Positions 1 to 7,191 are shown, counted from the stretch's first letter. The stretch is DNA of 13,725 nt from Candidatus Poseidoniaceae archaeon (GCA_030741455.1 JASLVI010000028.1:1-13725); one strand, 5' to 3'. Numbers and translations: made by a program. Notes: generated by a model not told the origin, from the letters alone.

Positions 1-1035
1 CATCTTCTTCAAGGCCCCGGAACGTCGTAGATCAACGAACTCTTTGGCAACGAGAAGGCGTACTTCACCGCGTCCAAGGAAATTCAATCGCTGATAGAAC
101 GGTTCGAACAAATCAGCATGTTCGATGACTTGCGCCTCAAAATCATCGAGAATCAGTCCGGCTGAAATCAAACCAAGCAAGGCGCAACCAAACAAAGATG
201 CAAACACAATCCAGAGTGCTTGTTCGCGTTGAATAGCAAGACCCCATAGCCCGAGATCAATATCGATGAAGCCAATTCCCACAGCGATTCCAAGAGCGAC
301 AATGAGGATTGGTCCAACGATGGTAAACGGTCGCCCACGCATCCAGAGCGATGAGGCTAGGAAGGATATTGCAAGGCCTTGCGCAATGGTGGTGAACATT
401 GCTAGCCAAGTCCATGGTAGCGAAGACCATTTGAGTGGCGTGGTGACTGCTCCAAATTCACCTAGCAAAATACCTAACGACATACCCATGATGATCGGCG
501 TGAGAATGAGGAGTGCGTAGTAGACCAATTCTTTGACGAAGAATGCATAATGTGCCATTGAATTCGGCAATGGTTGGATGGCTGGCGCTGCAATCAGATG
601 ATTCTTATTTCCGTCACGTTGTGAAATGGCTTCACGTCCACGGAATGCAAATGTTCCCATTCCCAAACTGAAGAACAGTAATGGAAGATGAAGTCCGAAG
701 CGAAGTTGGTCCCAACTGAACGATTTTGTATCCATCTCGGAGGATTGAGCAGCCGAATCACCCACGAGAAATTGCAATCCGATGGTCGTCACCATGGTCA
801 CAAGCGTCAGCAAAAGTGGAAACAAAACCACTTGACGCTTCTTTGCAAAGTCGATGTTCTCCCGCCATTCCTCTCGAAACATGTAACGGAATGTTGTGGA
901 AAAAGCAGCAAAGCCGCGTTGAGGTTCAAGCAATCGAACGCCGCCCGAAGATGTTCCAAGTGCGGCGGGTGTTTTCGAGTCATAGGTGCCTACAACATCA
1001 TCCCAGTCTCGTGAGGTGATTGTTGAAGCGGACAT
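1..1035 (-). CDS. ABC transporter permease, ABC-2 type (3' end outside window)
   Basis: This is an open frame of 345 codons with no stop, running off the left edge, so the C-terminus is missing. The protein starts with about 65 hydrophilic residues (MSASTITSRDWDDVVG...), followed by several hydrophobic stretches typical of membrane helices. They lie at roughly residues 73-90, 118-135, 168-192, 208-228, 235-260 and 278-300. A charged segment (FEPFYQRLNFLGRGE) and the end LVAKEFVDLRRSGALKKM follow. The KEF.DLRR.. ending resembles the start of a second permease module, so the full protein may be a duplicated ABC-2 permease; this is inference. The start is decided by a perfect Shine-Dalgarno, AGGAGG at 1043-1048, seven bases before ATG 1035. 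An in-frame ATG at 1041 lies too close to it. The gene follows the ATPase gene with essentially no gap, so the two are surely co-transcribed. The substrate cannot be told from sequence. Confidence 0.85.
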   Translation of the reverse strand, partial: MSASTITSRDWDDVVGTYDSKTPAALGTSSGGVRLLEPQRGFAAFSTTFRYMFREEWRENIDFAKKRQVVLFPLLLTLVTMVTTIGLQFLVGDSAAQSSEMDTKSFSWDQLRFGLHLPLLFFSLGMGTFAFRGREAISQRDGNKNHLIAAPAIQPLPNSMAHYAFFVKELVYYALLILTPIIMGMSLGILLGEFGAVTTPLKWSSLPWTWLAMFTTIAQGLAISFLASSLWMRGRPFTIVGPILIVALGIAVGIGFIDIDLGLWGLAIQREQALWIVFASLFGCALLGLISAGLILDDFEAQVIEHADLFEPFYQRLNFLGRGEVRLLVAKEFVDLRRSGALKKM

Positions 1036-1037
1036 CC

Positions 1038-1865
1038 TCATTCCTCCTCAGATGTGATGCCTTCCTCAGTATGCCGTTCGACTTCCTCAATGGAATGCCC
1101 AACCAGTCGAATAAAGACATCTTCAAGCGTCTCATCTTCTGATTCTTTTAGTCCCGATACCGTTCCGGCTGCGAGGACGCGACCATGATTGATGATGGCC
1201 ATTCTATTGCACATTCGTTCAGCCATTTCCAATACATGAGAGCAGAGGAAAATTGTTCCTCCATTGGCAACATGATCGAGAAGCCACTCTCTACATTTCC
1301 GTTGATAGATTGGATCCAAATTTGCAAAGGGTTCATCCAAAAACAACAACTTTGGTTTGTGGATAAAAGCTGATGCAAGCATGACTTTCTGACGTTGTCC
1401 TTTTGAGAGATCCTTGCACATCGTATCTCGCTTCTCTTGCAATCCAAACCAATCCAACCAATACTCAACTTGCTCCTCAAGATTGTCAAGACCGCGCAAG
1501 CGGGCGACAAATTGCAAGAACTCTGTCGGTGTCAAAAACGATGGAGGAGATTCCGATTCTGGAACGATTCCAATGTTGGCTTTGAGTTTCTGAGGAGACT
1601 GCCTTGCATCAACACCCAACACTTCGATTTGACCAATCGAAGGTTGGAGTTGGCCGGTTAAGAGTTTGATGAACGTCGATTTACCGGCACCGTTCGGCCC
1701 GAAGACACCAAAAAACTCTCCTGAATAAACTTCAACGTTGAGTGGGTGAAGTGCCACAAACTCACCGTATCGCTTCCCCATGTCGGCTGCACGCACGAGT
1801 GGTTGTGTTTCCTCGCCCATATCATGACCAACAAACTCTAGGTTTTCATTACTTGCTTGAATCAC
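1038..1865 (-). CDS. ABC transporter ATP-binding protein
   Basis: A 275-residue ABC ATPase with all hallmark motifs in order: Walker A GPNGAGKST (residues 56-64), a variant signature LSKGQ (153-157) in place of LSGGQ, Walker B LLFLDEP (173-179), a D-loop NLD (182-184) and the switch histidine in CSH (H210). The short tail after the H-loop (GHSIEEVERHTEEGITSEEE) is acidic. The type is that of ABC-2 exporters such as CcmA/NatA, and the next gene is the matching permease. The longest frame starts at GTG 1865, immediately after an in-frame TAG. ATG at 1820 (MGEETQPLVRAADMGKRYG) is a credible alternative that would give 260 residues. The 5' end faces the enoyl-CoA hydratase gene, so the roughly 50 bases between them must hold both promoters. 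The transported substrate is unknown. Confidence 0.93.
   Translation of the reverse strand: MIQASNENLEFVGHDMGEETQPLVRAADMGKRYGEFVALHPLNVEVYSGEFFGVFGPNGAGKSTFIKLLTGQLQPSIGQIEVLGVDARQSPQKLKANIGIVPESESPPSFLTPTEFLQFVARLRGLDNLEEQVEYWLDWFGLQEKRDTMCKDLSKGQRQKVMLASAFIHKPKLLFLDEPFANLDPIYQRKCREWLLDHVANGGTIFLCSHVLEMAERMCNRMAIINHGRVLAAGTVSGLKESEDETLEDVFIRLVGHSIEEVERHTEEGITSEEE
1043..1048 (-). promoter_or_regulatory. Shine-Dalgarno AGGAGG for the ABC permease
   Basis: On the minus strand, AGGAGG sits inside the last codons of the ATPase gene and seven bases before ATG 1035. This selects 1035 over the upstream in-frame ATG 1041, and suggests translational coupling of permease to ATPase. Confidence 0.6.
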
Positions 1866-1914
1866 CTAAGTGACACATCGGTGAACTCTTGAACTTCCGT
1901 TGCATGGCAAATTC

Positions 1915-2757
1915 ATGACGCCACCACAACATGATGTACTGACCATTGAAACAATTCCTGTAGAAGCATGCGATGATGGAACGGTTGTGGCATTGGTAAC
2001 CATCAATCGACCCAACAAATTGAATGCATTGAATGCAGATGTCACATCGGCGATGAAGGACATGGTTGCATGGGCAGAATCTGAGGATCTTGTCCGATGC
2101 ATCGTTATGACCGGCGCTCAACCACTTGAACCAGAAGAAGGTAAGCGAGCGAAACCAAATGCATTCGTTGCAGGTGCTGACATTACTGAATTCCTTGGTG
2201 CTGGAAGTCAGGAAATCACCCTCAAATTCACTGATAATGCCATTGAAGCATTGTGGAATGTAAGCAAACCAACCATTGCAATGGTCGATGGATTTGCGCT
2301 TGGAGGTGGGCTCGAAGTTGCATGTTCATGTGACATCCGTATTGCAAGCTCCCGTTCAAAATTCGGCACACCTGAAATCAACCTTGGTCTTATTCCAGGC
2401 TATGGCGGAACACAACGACTCGTATCTCTTCTCGGCTACGGCAAGGCCCTTGAAATGGTCTATACCGGCGAGATGATCGATGCAAATGAAGCACATCGAA
2501 TCGGTTTGGTAAACCATGTGGTTGAAGCGGACGAGTTGAAGGCTAAGGTCGTAGAAATGGCGTGCCTAATCGCTAGTAAATCAAGCAACACGCTGCGTGT
2601 GGCGAAGCAAACACTCCGTTCGGCTCTCGATGAAGGATTGACTGAGGGTGTAGCGACAGAAGCGAGAGCTTTTGCTGGATTGTTCGATACCGAAGACAAA
2701 GAAATCGGTGTGAAGGCATTCCTTAACCGTGAGAAAGCTCAGTGGAAACACAAGTGA
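1915..2757 (+). CDS. enoyl-CoA hydratase/isomerase family protein
   Basis: A crotonase-fold protein expected to add water to trans-2-enoyl-CoA, or to act on a related acyl-CoA, in fatty or amino acid oxidation. Numbered from the longer TTG start at 1900, the oxyanion-hole region AGADI is at residues 91-95. ALGGGLEVAC carries Glu139, and FGTPEINLGLIPGYGGTQRL carries Glu159. These correspond to the two catalytic glutamates (Glu144/Glu164) of rat mitochondrial hydratase, so a true hydratase is likely. A hydrophilic insertion (PLEPEEGKRAKPN, about 75-87) lies just before AGADI and is not usual in short family members. ATG 1915 (MTPPQHDVL) fits the family's N-terminus; TTG 1900 would add five residues and neither has a clear ribosome site. 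The gene stands alone, with no other beta-oxidation gene in view. Its stop codon touches the stop of the next, convergent gene. Confidence 0.92.
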   Translation: MTPPQHDVLTIETIPVEACDDGTVVALVTINRPNKLNALNADVTSAMKDMVAWAESEDLVRCIVMTGAQPLEPEEGKRAKPNAFVAGADITEFLGAGSQEITLKFTDNAIEALWNVSKPTIAMVDGFALGGGLEVACSCDIRIASSRSKFGTPEINLGLIPGYGGTQRLVSLLGYGKALEMVYTGEMIDANEAHRIGLVNHVVEADELKAKVVEMACLIASKSSNTLRVAKQTLRSALDEGLTEGVATEARAFAGLFDTEDKEIGVKAFLNREKAQWKHK

Positions 2758-3468
2758 TTAGAATCCAACAATGAGTTGCCATGCGATGGCAAAAATGGCA
2801 ACATCAGCGATGGCATGAGCGACCCAAGCAACCCAAACACTTCGATATTGGACGTAGAGCCATGAGAAAATCACGCCTCCAATGAATACACCCAACGATG
2901 CAATCGCGTTCCCCAGCGGATCGATAAAGAAGGCGAGGGCGATGGTATGGTGTAGTGTGAAAATGGCTGCTGAAAGAAGAATAGGACACCATTTTCCACC
3001 GACCAAGGTTTCGAGTTTGGACGTAATGAACCATCGAAAGACGTATTCTTCCAGGACAGAATTGATGAAAATCCAAAACAAGATGCCAATTGCTAATTTC
3101 CACGGCACTGTTAGACCAAATGGTTCGAGGATTTCTGCCAAATCCTCACTTCGGATGACAAAATCACCGAGAAGGAAATATGCGATTCCAATGACGATTG
3201 CCATGCCTATTCCCAACAAAGTTGAAACCATCCAGCCTCCATTCTGTGGCGTTGAATAGGAGCGTTGCCCACCTTCGATTTTGAGATACCAGTAGGCAGG
3301 TAATCCGAAAATCCACAGCTTTGTAAAAATGAAAACGAAGGCTGCGATCATTCCAGCCTTCAAGGCAAAGCCTGTGATGACAGATACAGTCGGAGCAATC
3401 CCAACGAGAAGAAGCCCAATCAAAGCACGTTGTTTGATCTGCGATGTTGATTGTGCGATTGTTTCCAT
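2758..3468 (-). CDS. CPBP-family intramembrane metalloprotease (Rce1/Abi type)
   Basis: A roughly 236-residue polytopic membrane protein with the three CPBP motifs in the expected order. Numbered from TTG 3471, these are EExxxR at residues 141-146 (EEYVFR), FxxxH at 171-175 (FTLHH) and HxxxD at 219-223 (HAIAD). The family, which includes Rce1 CAAX prenyl proteases, uses the glutamates and histidines for intramembrane proteolysis. Hydrophobic stretches lie near 17-37, 40-60, 84-104, 124-140, 164-182, 188-208 and 210-232. ATG 3468 is favoured because GAGG (3476-3479) lies seven bases upstream; TTG 3471 is the alternative. It is the last gene of the RdgB-unknown-CPBP run, ten bases after its neighbour. 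Its stop codon abuts the enoyl-CoA hydratase stop. The substrate is unknown; the adjacent membrane protein is a guess based only on position. Confidence 0.88.
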   Translation of the reverse strand: METIAQSTSQIKQRALIGLLLVGIAPTVSVITGFALKAGMIAAFVFIFTKLWIFGLPAYWYLKIEGGQRSYSTPQNGGWMVSTLLGIGMAIVIGIAYFLLGDFVIRSEDLAEILEPFGLTVPWKLAIGILFWIFINSVLEEYVFRWFITSKLETLVGGKWCPILLSAAIFTLHHTIALAFFIDPLGNAIASLGVFIGGVIFSWLYVQYRSVWVAWVAHAIADVAIFAIAWQLIVGF

Positions 3469-3477
3469 CAAGAGGCC

Positions 3478-4386
3478 TCAATCTTCGTCCATTTCCATCT
3501 TCAAAGCGGCAAGAGCTCCGGATGGACTCGGCAAGTCAGGCAGTGGAAGTGGATTTCCATCAGGACCGATAAGCGGAGGTAAATCTCCGAGTGATGGTTC
3601 TGGTTCTTCTTGTTTTGAATCGACCGCTTCGAATCCTGCATCCAATTGCGAACGGAACTTGAGAATTCGGTGATCATCGATTCGAATGAAGGTTGCTCCA
3701 TAGATGTGGCCTGGGTCTGGTTGTAGCGGCTCATCGAGTACAGTGAGGCCATGTCCTCCGTTTTGAAGGAGGCCAACGATATCTTCGCGAACGGCATTTT
3801 CTTCCCACATGCGAGATGTTGATGCTCGAATATCTGCCATCTGAGAACGGCGACGTGCTGCAATGCGTGCACGGATTTCTTCGTGTCTTGAAGCACGCTC
3901 TTTGACCGTCGCTTCAATATCCGCTTCTTCGACTGATTCAGGACTCACCTCGACCACATACTCATCTGCGACGTGGACCATTTCAACTTCAACAACTGGC
4001 AATTCTTCCATCTCGCCTTCATCATCACCCGTTGCTTGAGCCATAGCAGCACGTTGTGCTTCTTGAGCTGCAAGAATTTTTGCGGCCTTTCGCTCCTTGA
4101 GCGACATGGTCGTTGATGTCGAAGGTGTAGAATCTTCTTCCTGAACTTCAGGAGCATCGGTTTGCATAAACTCAGCCGCCTCTTTTGAAACAACTTTTGT
4201 TGATGCAGCAGGAAGAGTTGGAAGTTCAAATGATGGCGATCCTGAAAGGATGTAAATCAAGCCAAGAGCGACCATCACGCCGATGGTAATCCATTGTTGA
4301 TTCTCGTCCATTTCACCAACAGAGGCGAAATAAAACAACAAAGTAGCAACAAACGCCAATGCGATTGTGTTGCGTAAGAACCCCAT
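3478..4386 (-). CDS. hypothetical membrane protein with acidic/charged cytoplasmic-type tail
   Basis: I do not recognise this gene. The 302-residue product begins with two hydrophobic helices (about residues 4-23 and 33-49) joined by a short acidic loop (GEMDENQQ). A Pro/Ser/Thr- and Glu-rich stretch follows (about 55-155), then a strongly charged, probably helical or coiled-coil segment rich in Arg/Glu/Ala (about 155-197, including ARIAARRRSQMADIR). A compact block, EDIVGLLQNGGHGLTVLDEP to RILKFRSQ (about 201-247), looks like a small folded domain. The C-terminus is Pro-rich and acidic and ends MEMDED. ATG 4386 is preferred: GGAGTGAT lies eight bases upstream. The in-frame TTG 4404 and GTG 4395 are less likely. 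It lies between rdgB (29-base gap) and the CPBP protease (9-base gap) in one transcription direction. A scaffold or adaptor at the membrane would fit the architecture, but nothing shows a function. Confidence 0.8.
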   Translation of the reverse strand: MGFLRNTIALAFVATLLFYFASVGEMDENQQWITIGVMVALGLIYILSGSPSFELPTLPAASTKVVSKEAAEFMQTDAPEVQEEDSTPSTSTTMSLKERKAAKILAAQEAQRAAMAQATGDDEGEMEELPVVEVEMVHVADEYVVEVSPESVEEADIEATVKERASRHEEIRARIAARRRSQMADIRASTSRMWEENAVREDIVGLLQNGGHGLTVLDEPLQPDPGHIYGATFIRIDDHRILKFRSQLDAGFEAVDSKQEEPEPSLGDLPPLIGPDGNPLPLPDLPSPSGALAALKMEMDED

Positions 4387-4415
4387 GCCTATCACTCCAT
4401 CCAAGAACTTCCTGC

Positions 4416-5036
4416 TTAAGACGATGATGCCGCCTCGCTTGTTGAAAGTTGATCGTTAAGACCGTCCAATGCCTTCCGACGATGGCTAAATTGTTCCTTG
4501 ACCGAGAGGTCAACATCTGCGAAGGTCAAGCCATCGGTCGAATGTCTTTCTCCATCGATCTCAATATCATCAGGAACAAAGATTGGATCGAAACCGAATC
4601 CTTCGCTTCCGCTCTGATTCATTGCAAGTACACCTCGGCAAATGCCTCTTGAAATGTGGACTGTTCCATCGAGAAGGAGTGCTGCTACAGCCTGAAACTC
4701 TGCACCTCTTGTTGTTGCTTCGCTCATCAATCGAAGCAAACCTTCGCACCCAATCGTCTTGAGAACATAAGCAGAGTAAACGCCTGGAAACCCATTGAGA
4801 TGGTCAACGAATAAACCTGCATCTTCAACCATGATTGCATCGTTCCTGTTGGGAAGATGCATGCGTGCTTGTTCAAGTTTTGAGCGAGCAACAATCTCCA
4901 AGTCATCGCATTGTGGCTCGCTGATATCGACGCCTTCGATTATCAATTGTTGAACATTGAATCCAAGTGGTTCGAGAACATGCTTAGCTTCACGGACCTT
5001 TCCAGCATTTCCGGTCATGAACCAAACCGTGCGCAT
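4416..5036 (-). CDS. rdgB: XTP/dITP pyrophosphatase (non-canonical purine NTPase, RdgB/Ham1)
   Basis: The enzyme hydrolyses XTP, ITP and dITP to monophosphates, keeping deaminated purines out of DNA and RNA. The 206-residue product has the family motifs in order: nucleotide-binding TGNAGK (residues 8-13), VEDAGLFVDHLNGFPGVYSA (70-89) with the catalytic Asp at 72, GFGFDPIF (146-153) and SHRRKAL (184-190). The GFGFDPIF block carries Phe where many relatives have Tyr. The length is at the upper end of the usual range because of a Ser/Ala-rich tail (STSEAASSS). The start at ATG 5036 fits the family exactly. It is the first gene of a three-gene minus-strand run and is divergent from crcB, with 84 bases between the two start codons. 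Confidence 0.95.
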   Translation of the reverse strand: MRTVWFMTGNAGKVREAKHVLEPLGFNVQQLIIEGVDISEPQCDDLEIVARSKLEQARMHLPNRNDAIMVEDAGLFVDHLNGFPGVYSAYVLKTIGCEGLLRLMSEATTRGAEFQAVAALLLDGTVHISRGICRGVLAMNQSGSEGFGFDPIFVPDDIEIDGERHSTDGLTFADVDLSVKEQFSHRRKALDGLNDQLSTSEAASSS

Positions 5037-5088
5037 GGCGCAGCCTTAATGCCCCTCATTCATGGCTTTTCGGTTCAATTCAAGCACG

Positions 5089-5109
5089 AACTTCAAGGTC
5101 CTCGAAGTT
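5089..5109. repeat. inverted repeat upstream of crcB (possible operator)
   Basis: Two 10-base arms, AACTTCAAGG (5089-5098) and CCTCGAAGTT (5100-5109), flank one central T and are complementary at nine of ten positions. The centre lies 22 bases before the crcB ATG, inside the rdgB/crcB divergent region. The compact dyad without a loop looks more like a dimeric repressor site than an RNA hairpin. No regulator is identified. Confidence 0.4.
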
Positions 5110-5110
5110 G

Positions 5111-5138
5111 AGCAACCTCCATGTTGCAACAGGTTGCT
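5111..5138 (+). promoter_or_regulatory. potential hairpin holding the crcB start codon in its loop
   Basis: Perfect 8-base arms AGCAACCT (5111-5118) and AGGTTGCT (5131-5138) enclose a 12-base loop that contains ATG 5121. If the mRNA starts upstream, the fold would affect initiation. The loop itself contains GTTGCAAC, a self-complementary octamer. Confidence 0.35.
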
Positions 5139-5498
5139 ATGGTTGCAATCGGAGGAGGTATCGGAGCAGCACTTCGCTACTTGACATCCGAGTGGATCGC
5201 AAATGACGGGTTTCCGTACGCCACGTTGGCCGTCAATCTTGTAGGTTCATTTCTCATGGGTGCAATTGCCATCGGCCTTGCGGAACAAGTAATCTCCAAG
5301 GATATCGCTCTTCTGCTCGGAACCGGATTACTCGGAGGTTTGACCACAATGTCTGCGTTTTCTGTTGAGACGATACAGTTGATTGAGAATCAACAAACTG
5401 GACTTGCTGTTGGCTATGTTAGCATAACGATGCTGTTGTGTCCACTCCTAGCATTGCTCGGTTGGAAACTCTCTGGAACGATTTTGAGTTCAACCTGA
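5121..5498 (+). CDS. crcB: fluoride channel CrcB/Fluc
   Basis: A 125-residue, four-helix membrane protein of the Fluc family, which as a dual-topology dimer lets fluoride leave the cell. Family motifs are clear: GGGIGAALRYL near residues 11-21, NLVGSFLMG (39-47) with the conserved Asn, and GTGLLGGLTTMSAFSVE (67-83), the TTxSxFS signature that lines the pore. The length is normal for the family, and one copy is enough for a homodimer. ATG 5121 fits the family start and sits in the loop of a possible hairpin. I searched the leader for the fluoride riboswitch consensus and did not see it. A ferritin-like gene follows 32 bases after the stop, possibly co-transcribed. Confidence 0.95.
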   Translation: MLQQVAMVAIGGGIGAALRYLTSEWIANDGFPYATLAVNLVGSFLMGAIAIGLAEQVISKDIALLLGTGLLGGLTTMSAFSVETIQLIENQQTGLAVGYVSITMLLCPLLALLGWKLSGTILSST

Positions 5499-5500
5499 AG

Positions 5501-5506
5501 TTTAAG
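5501..5506 (+). promoter_or_regulatory. possible TATA box for the ferritin-like gene
   Basis: TTTAAG lies 25-30 bases before ATG 5531, the spacing expected of an archaeal TATA element for a leaderless mRNA. It is a single weak match, so the gene may equally be read from the crcB promoter. Confidence 0.3.
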
Positions 5507-5530
5507 TGGAAGGGTGGAGAGCGGGACACG

Positions 5531-5950
5531 ATGACAGCCGGCCACCTTATTGCAAAACTGAATGAAGCGCTTGGATGGGAATTACGAGCCATCAACATGT
5601 ATGCACATTATGCAGCCTACATTCGAGGTATTCATCGACTTCAACTCGAACCGCACTTTACTGCCGAAGCTAACGAATCGATGGTCCACTCAAACATCGT
5701 TCGTTCAGCCATTGTCAAACTCGGTGGCGTTGCAGTTACGGAACGTAATCAAACGCCGATTGAACATGTTTCATCCTATCTGGATATGTTGGCTGAATCG
5801 CTCAAGACCGAAATCAAAGCGGCTGAAGTATATGGCGAATTGATGGTGATGATCGAAGAAGCAGGTGATGCTGAATTACTGGATTCGATCGAACAAATCT
5901 ACCTCGCAGAAGTCCGCAGTGTGGAAGAATTGCGACGACTTGCAGAGTAA
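5531..5950 (+). CDS. bacterioferritin-like (ferritin-like domain) protein with incomplete di-iron site
   Basis: A 139-residue protein made almost entirely of four amphipathic helices. Helix A carries the bacterioferritin signature WELRAINMY (residues 16-24). Aligned by eye with E. coli bacterioferritin, the ligands Glu18, His54, Glu94 and Glu127 are matched by E17, H53, E94 and E127. The bridging Glu51 is replaced by S50 and His130 by S130. The length is shorter than standard Bfr (about 158). It may bind iron at one site, act as a structural or DPS-like member, or have a different function. ATG 5531 is chosen because the frame only becomes ferritin-like from there; a GTG at 5438 would overlap crcB and add 31 unrelated residues. 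The stop codon directly abuts the convergent nadA stop. Confidence 0.82.
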   Translation: MTAGHLIAKLNEALGWELRAINMYAHYAAYIRGIHRLQLEPHFTAEANESMVHSNIVRSAIVKLGGVAVTERNQTPIEHVSSYLDMLAESLKTEIKAAEVYGELMVMIEEAGDAELLDSIEQIYLAEVRSVEELRRLAE

Positions 5951-7105
5951 TCAAACCCGAATGCTCAACATTCGCTCCAGGGCGAGAAGCGATCCTTCTT
6001 GCACCTCTTTTGAAACTGTAATCTGATTGTGGACTTGTCCTTCTGCTAGTTTCTCCAACAAGTCCATGAGATACGCTGGATGAATCATGTACATTGTTGA
6101 ACAAGGGCAGATTTCTGGATCGAGGCATTCGATGTGCTTGTCAGGATGGTCGTCTGCTAAGCGAGCGACCATGTTGATCTCTGTCCCGATTGCAACGGTC
6201 GATCCTTTTGGAAGATTGTTGACGAAATTGATGATGTATTGCGTCGAACCATTGGCATCCGAAACTTCGACCGTTTCCTTTGGACATTCAGGATGGACCA
6301 CAACAACACCATCTGGATGGCGTTCTCTAAAATCTGCAATTTGGCTCGGTTTGAATCGCTTGTGAACAGAACAAAATCCGTGCCAAAGGATGATACGAGC
6401 ATCATCAAGGTCAGAACTTGCACCAACTCCAGGCGTCCATGTTGGCATTTGTTCCTCAGAAATTCCCATCCGCAAGCCTGTGTTTCGCCCGAGGTGTTGG
6501 TCTGGGAAGAAGAGTACGGCACCGTTTGGTCCTGCTCGATCGAATGCCCATTGCAAAACACCCTCAGCATTGGAAGATGTGCATACAATCCCTCCATGAC
6601 GGCCCACGAAATCTTTGAGATCTGCACTGCTGTTCATGTAGGTTACAGGAACAAGGTAACCATCATTTTCACCTGCAAGCGATGAAGGGTCCTCTTTGTC
6701 AATCGGGTCGAGCAGGTTTGTGCTTGACAGCATTTCACTCCATGCTTCTTCAACATCCACAAGTGTAGCCATATCTGCCATCGAACAGCCTGCTCGAAGA
6801 TTTGGAAGCATGACCACCTGCTCATCTGCGGTTAGAATATCCGCTGACTCAGCCATGAAATGAACACCACAGAACACGATGTATTTTGCATCCGATTCAG
6901 CAGCCTTCTGGCTTAACATGAAGGAGTCACCGAGGAAGTCAGCGTGCATAACGATACTATCGCGTTGATAGTGATGACCAAGAATCAGGAGGTCATCTCC
7001 GAGTTGCTGCTTGAGTTCAGCAATTCGCTCAGCGATAGCAACATCTTCAGGCGACATCGATGTCGAAGAGAAGTCGACGGCACACATTGCAAGAGAAACA
7101 GACAT
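5951..7105 (-). CDS. nadA: quinolinate synthase NadA
   Basis: NadA condenses iminoaspartate with dihydroxyacetone phosphate to quinolinate, using a [4Fe-4S] cluster, in de novo NAD synthesis. Counting from ATG 7105 (384 residues), the motifs are LILGHHYQRD (40-49), FCGVHFMAES (78-87), IVCTSSNAEG (173-182), WHGFCSVHKRF (241-251), VHPEC (270-274), GSTQYI and the C-terminal PEICPCSTMYMIHP. The three cluster cysteines correspond to C79, C175 and C333 (or C335). The frame extends to 7198, but the extra residues overlap bud32 and look like antisense of the intergenic region. ATG 7114, preceded by GGAAGAA, and ATG 7057 (MSPEDVAIAERIAELKQQLG) are other possible starts. No aspartate oxidase or dehydrogenase gene is nearby to supply iminoaspartate. 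Confidence 0.95.
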   Translation of the reverse strand: MSVSLAMCAVDFSSTSMSPEDVAIAERIAELKQQLGDDLLILGHHYQRDSIVMHADFLGDSFMLSQKAAESDAKYIVFCGVHFMAESADILTADEQVVMLPNLRAGCSMADMATLVDVEEAWSEMLSSTNLLDPIDKEDPSSLAGENDGYLVPVTYMNSSADLKDFVGRHGGIVCTSSNAEGVLQWAFDRAGPNGAVLFFPDQHLGRNTGLRMGISEEQMPTWTPGVGASSDLDDARIILWHGFCSVHKRFKPSQIADFRERHPDGVVVVHPECPKETVEVSDANGSTQYIINFVNNLPKGSTVAIGTEINMVARLADDHPDKHIECLDPEICPCSTMYMIHPAYLMDLLEKLAEGQVHNQITVSKEVQEGSLLALERMLSIRV

Positions 7106-7136
7106 GCGTAACATTTCTTCCAATCCGCCACCTAAT

Positions 7137-7160
7137 TTCAACCCATTGCTATGCGTTGAA
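7137..7160. repeat. short inverted repeat between nadA and bud32
   Basis: TTCAAC (7137-7142) and GTTGAA (7155-7160) form a 6-base dyad with a 12-base spacer, inside the divergent nadA/bud32 promoter region. The length is short enough to be chance. Confidence 0.2.
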
Positions 7161-7191
7161 CTTATCAAAAGGAGACAATTCCGCAGATACG

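Noticed and set aside
688..1019. Two overlapping plus-strand frames opposite the ABC permease
   Set aside because: They are antisense to a membrane-protein frame with a perfect Shine-Dalgarno and show no recognisable protein pattern.
1038..1865. ABC ATPase as degenerate because of its LSKGQ signature
   Set aside because: As far as I know this variant occurs in working ABC-2 exporter ATPases, and all other catalytic motifs are intact.
3329..3673. Plus-strand frame of 114 codons across the CPBP/unknown-protein junction
   Set aside because: Low-complexity Ser/Gly/Pro translation antisense to two supported genes, with no ribosome site.
5037..5120. Fluoride riboswitch upstream of crcB
   Set aside because: The leader is short and I do not see the conserved elements of the crcB RNA motif (the GATG-containing stem and the CTGATGGC-like block). 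Only unrelated inverted repeats are present.
5438..5530. N-terminal extension of the ferritin-like gene from GTG 5438
   Set aside because: It would overlap crcB in another frame and adds residues unlike any ferritin; the ferritin-like helix starts after ATG 5531.
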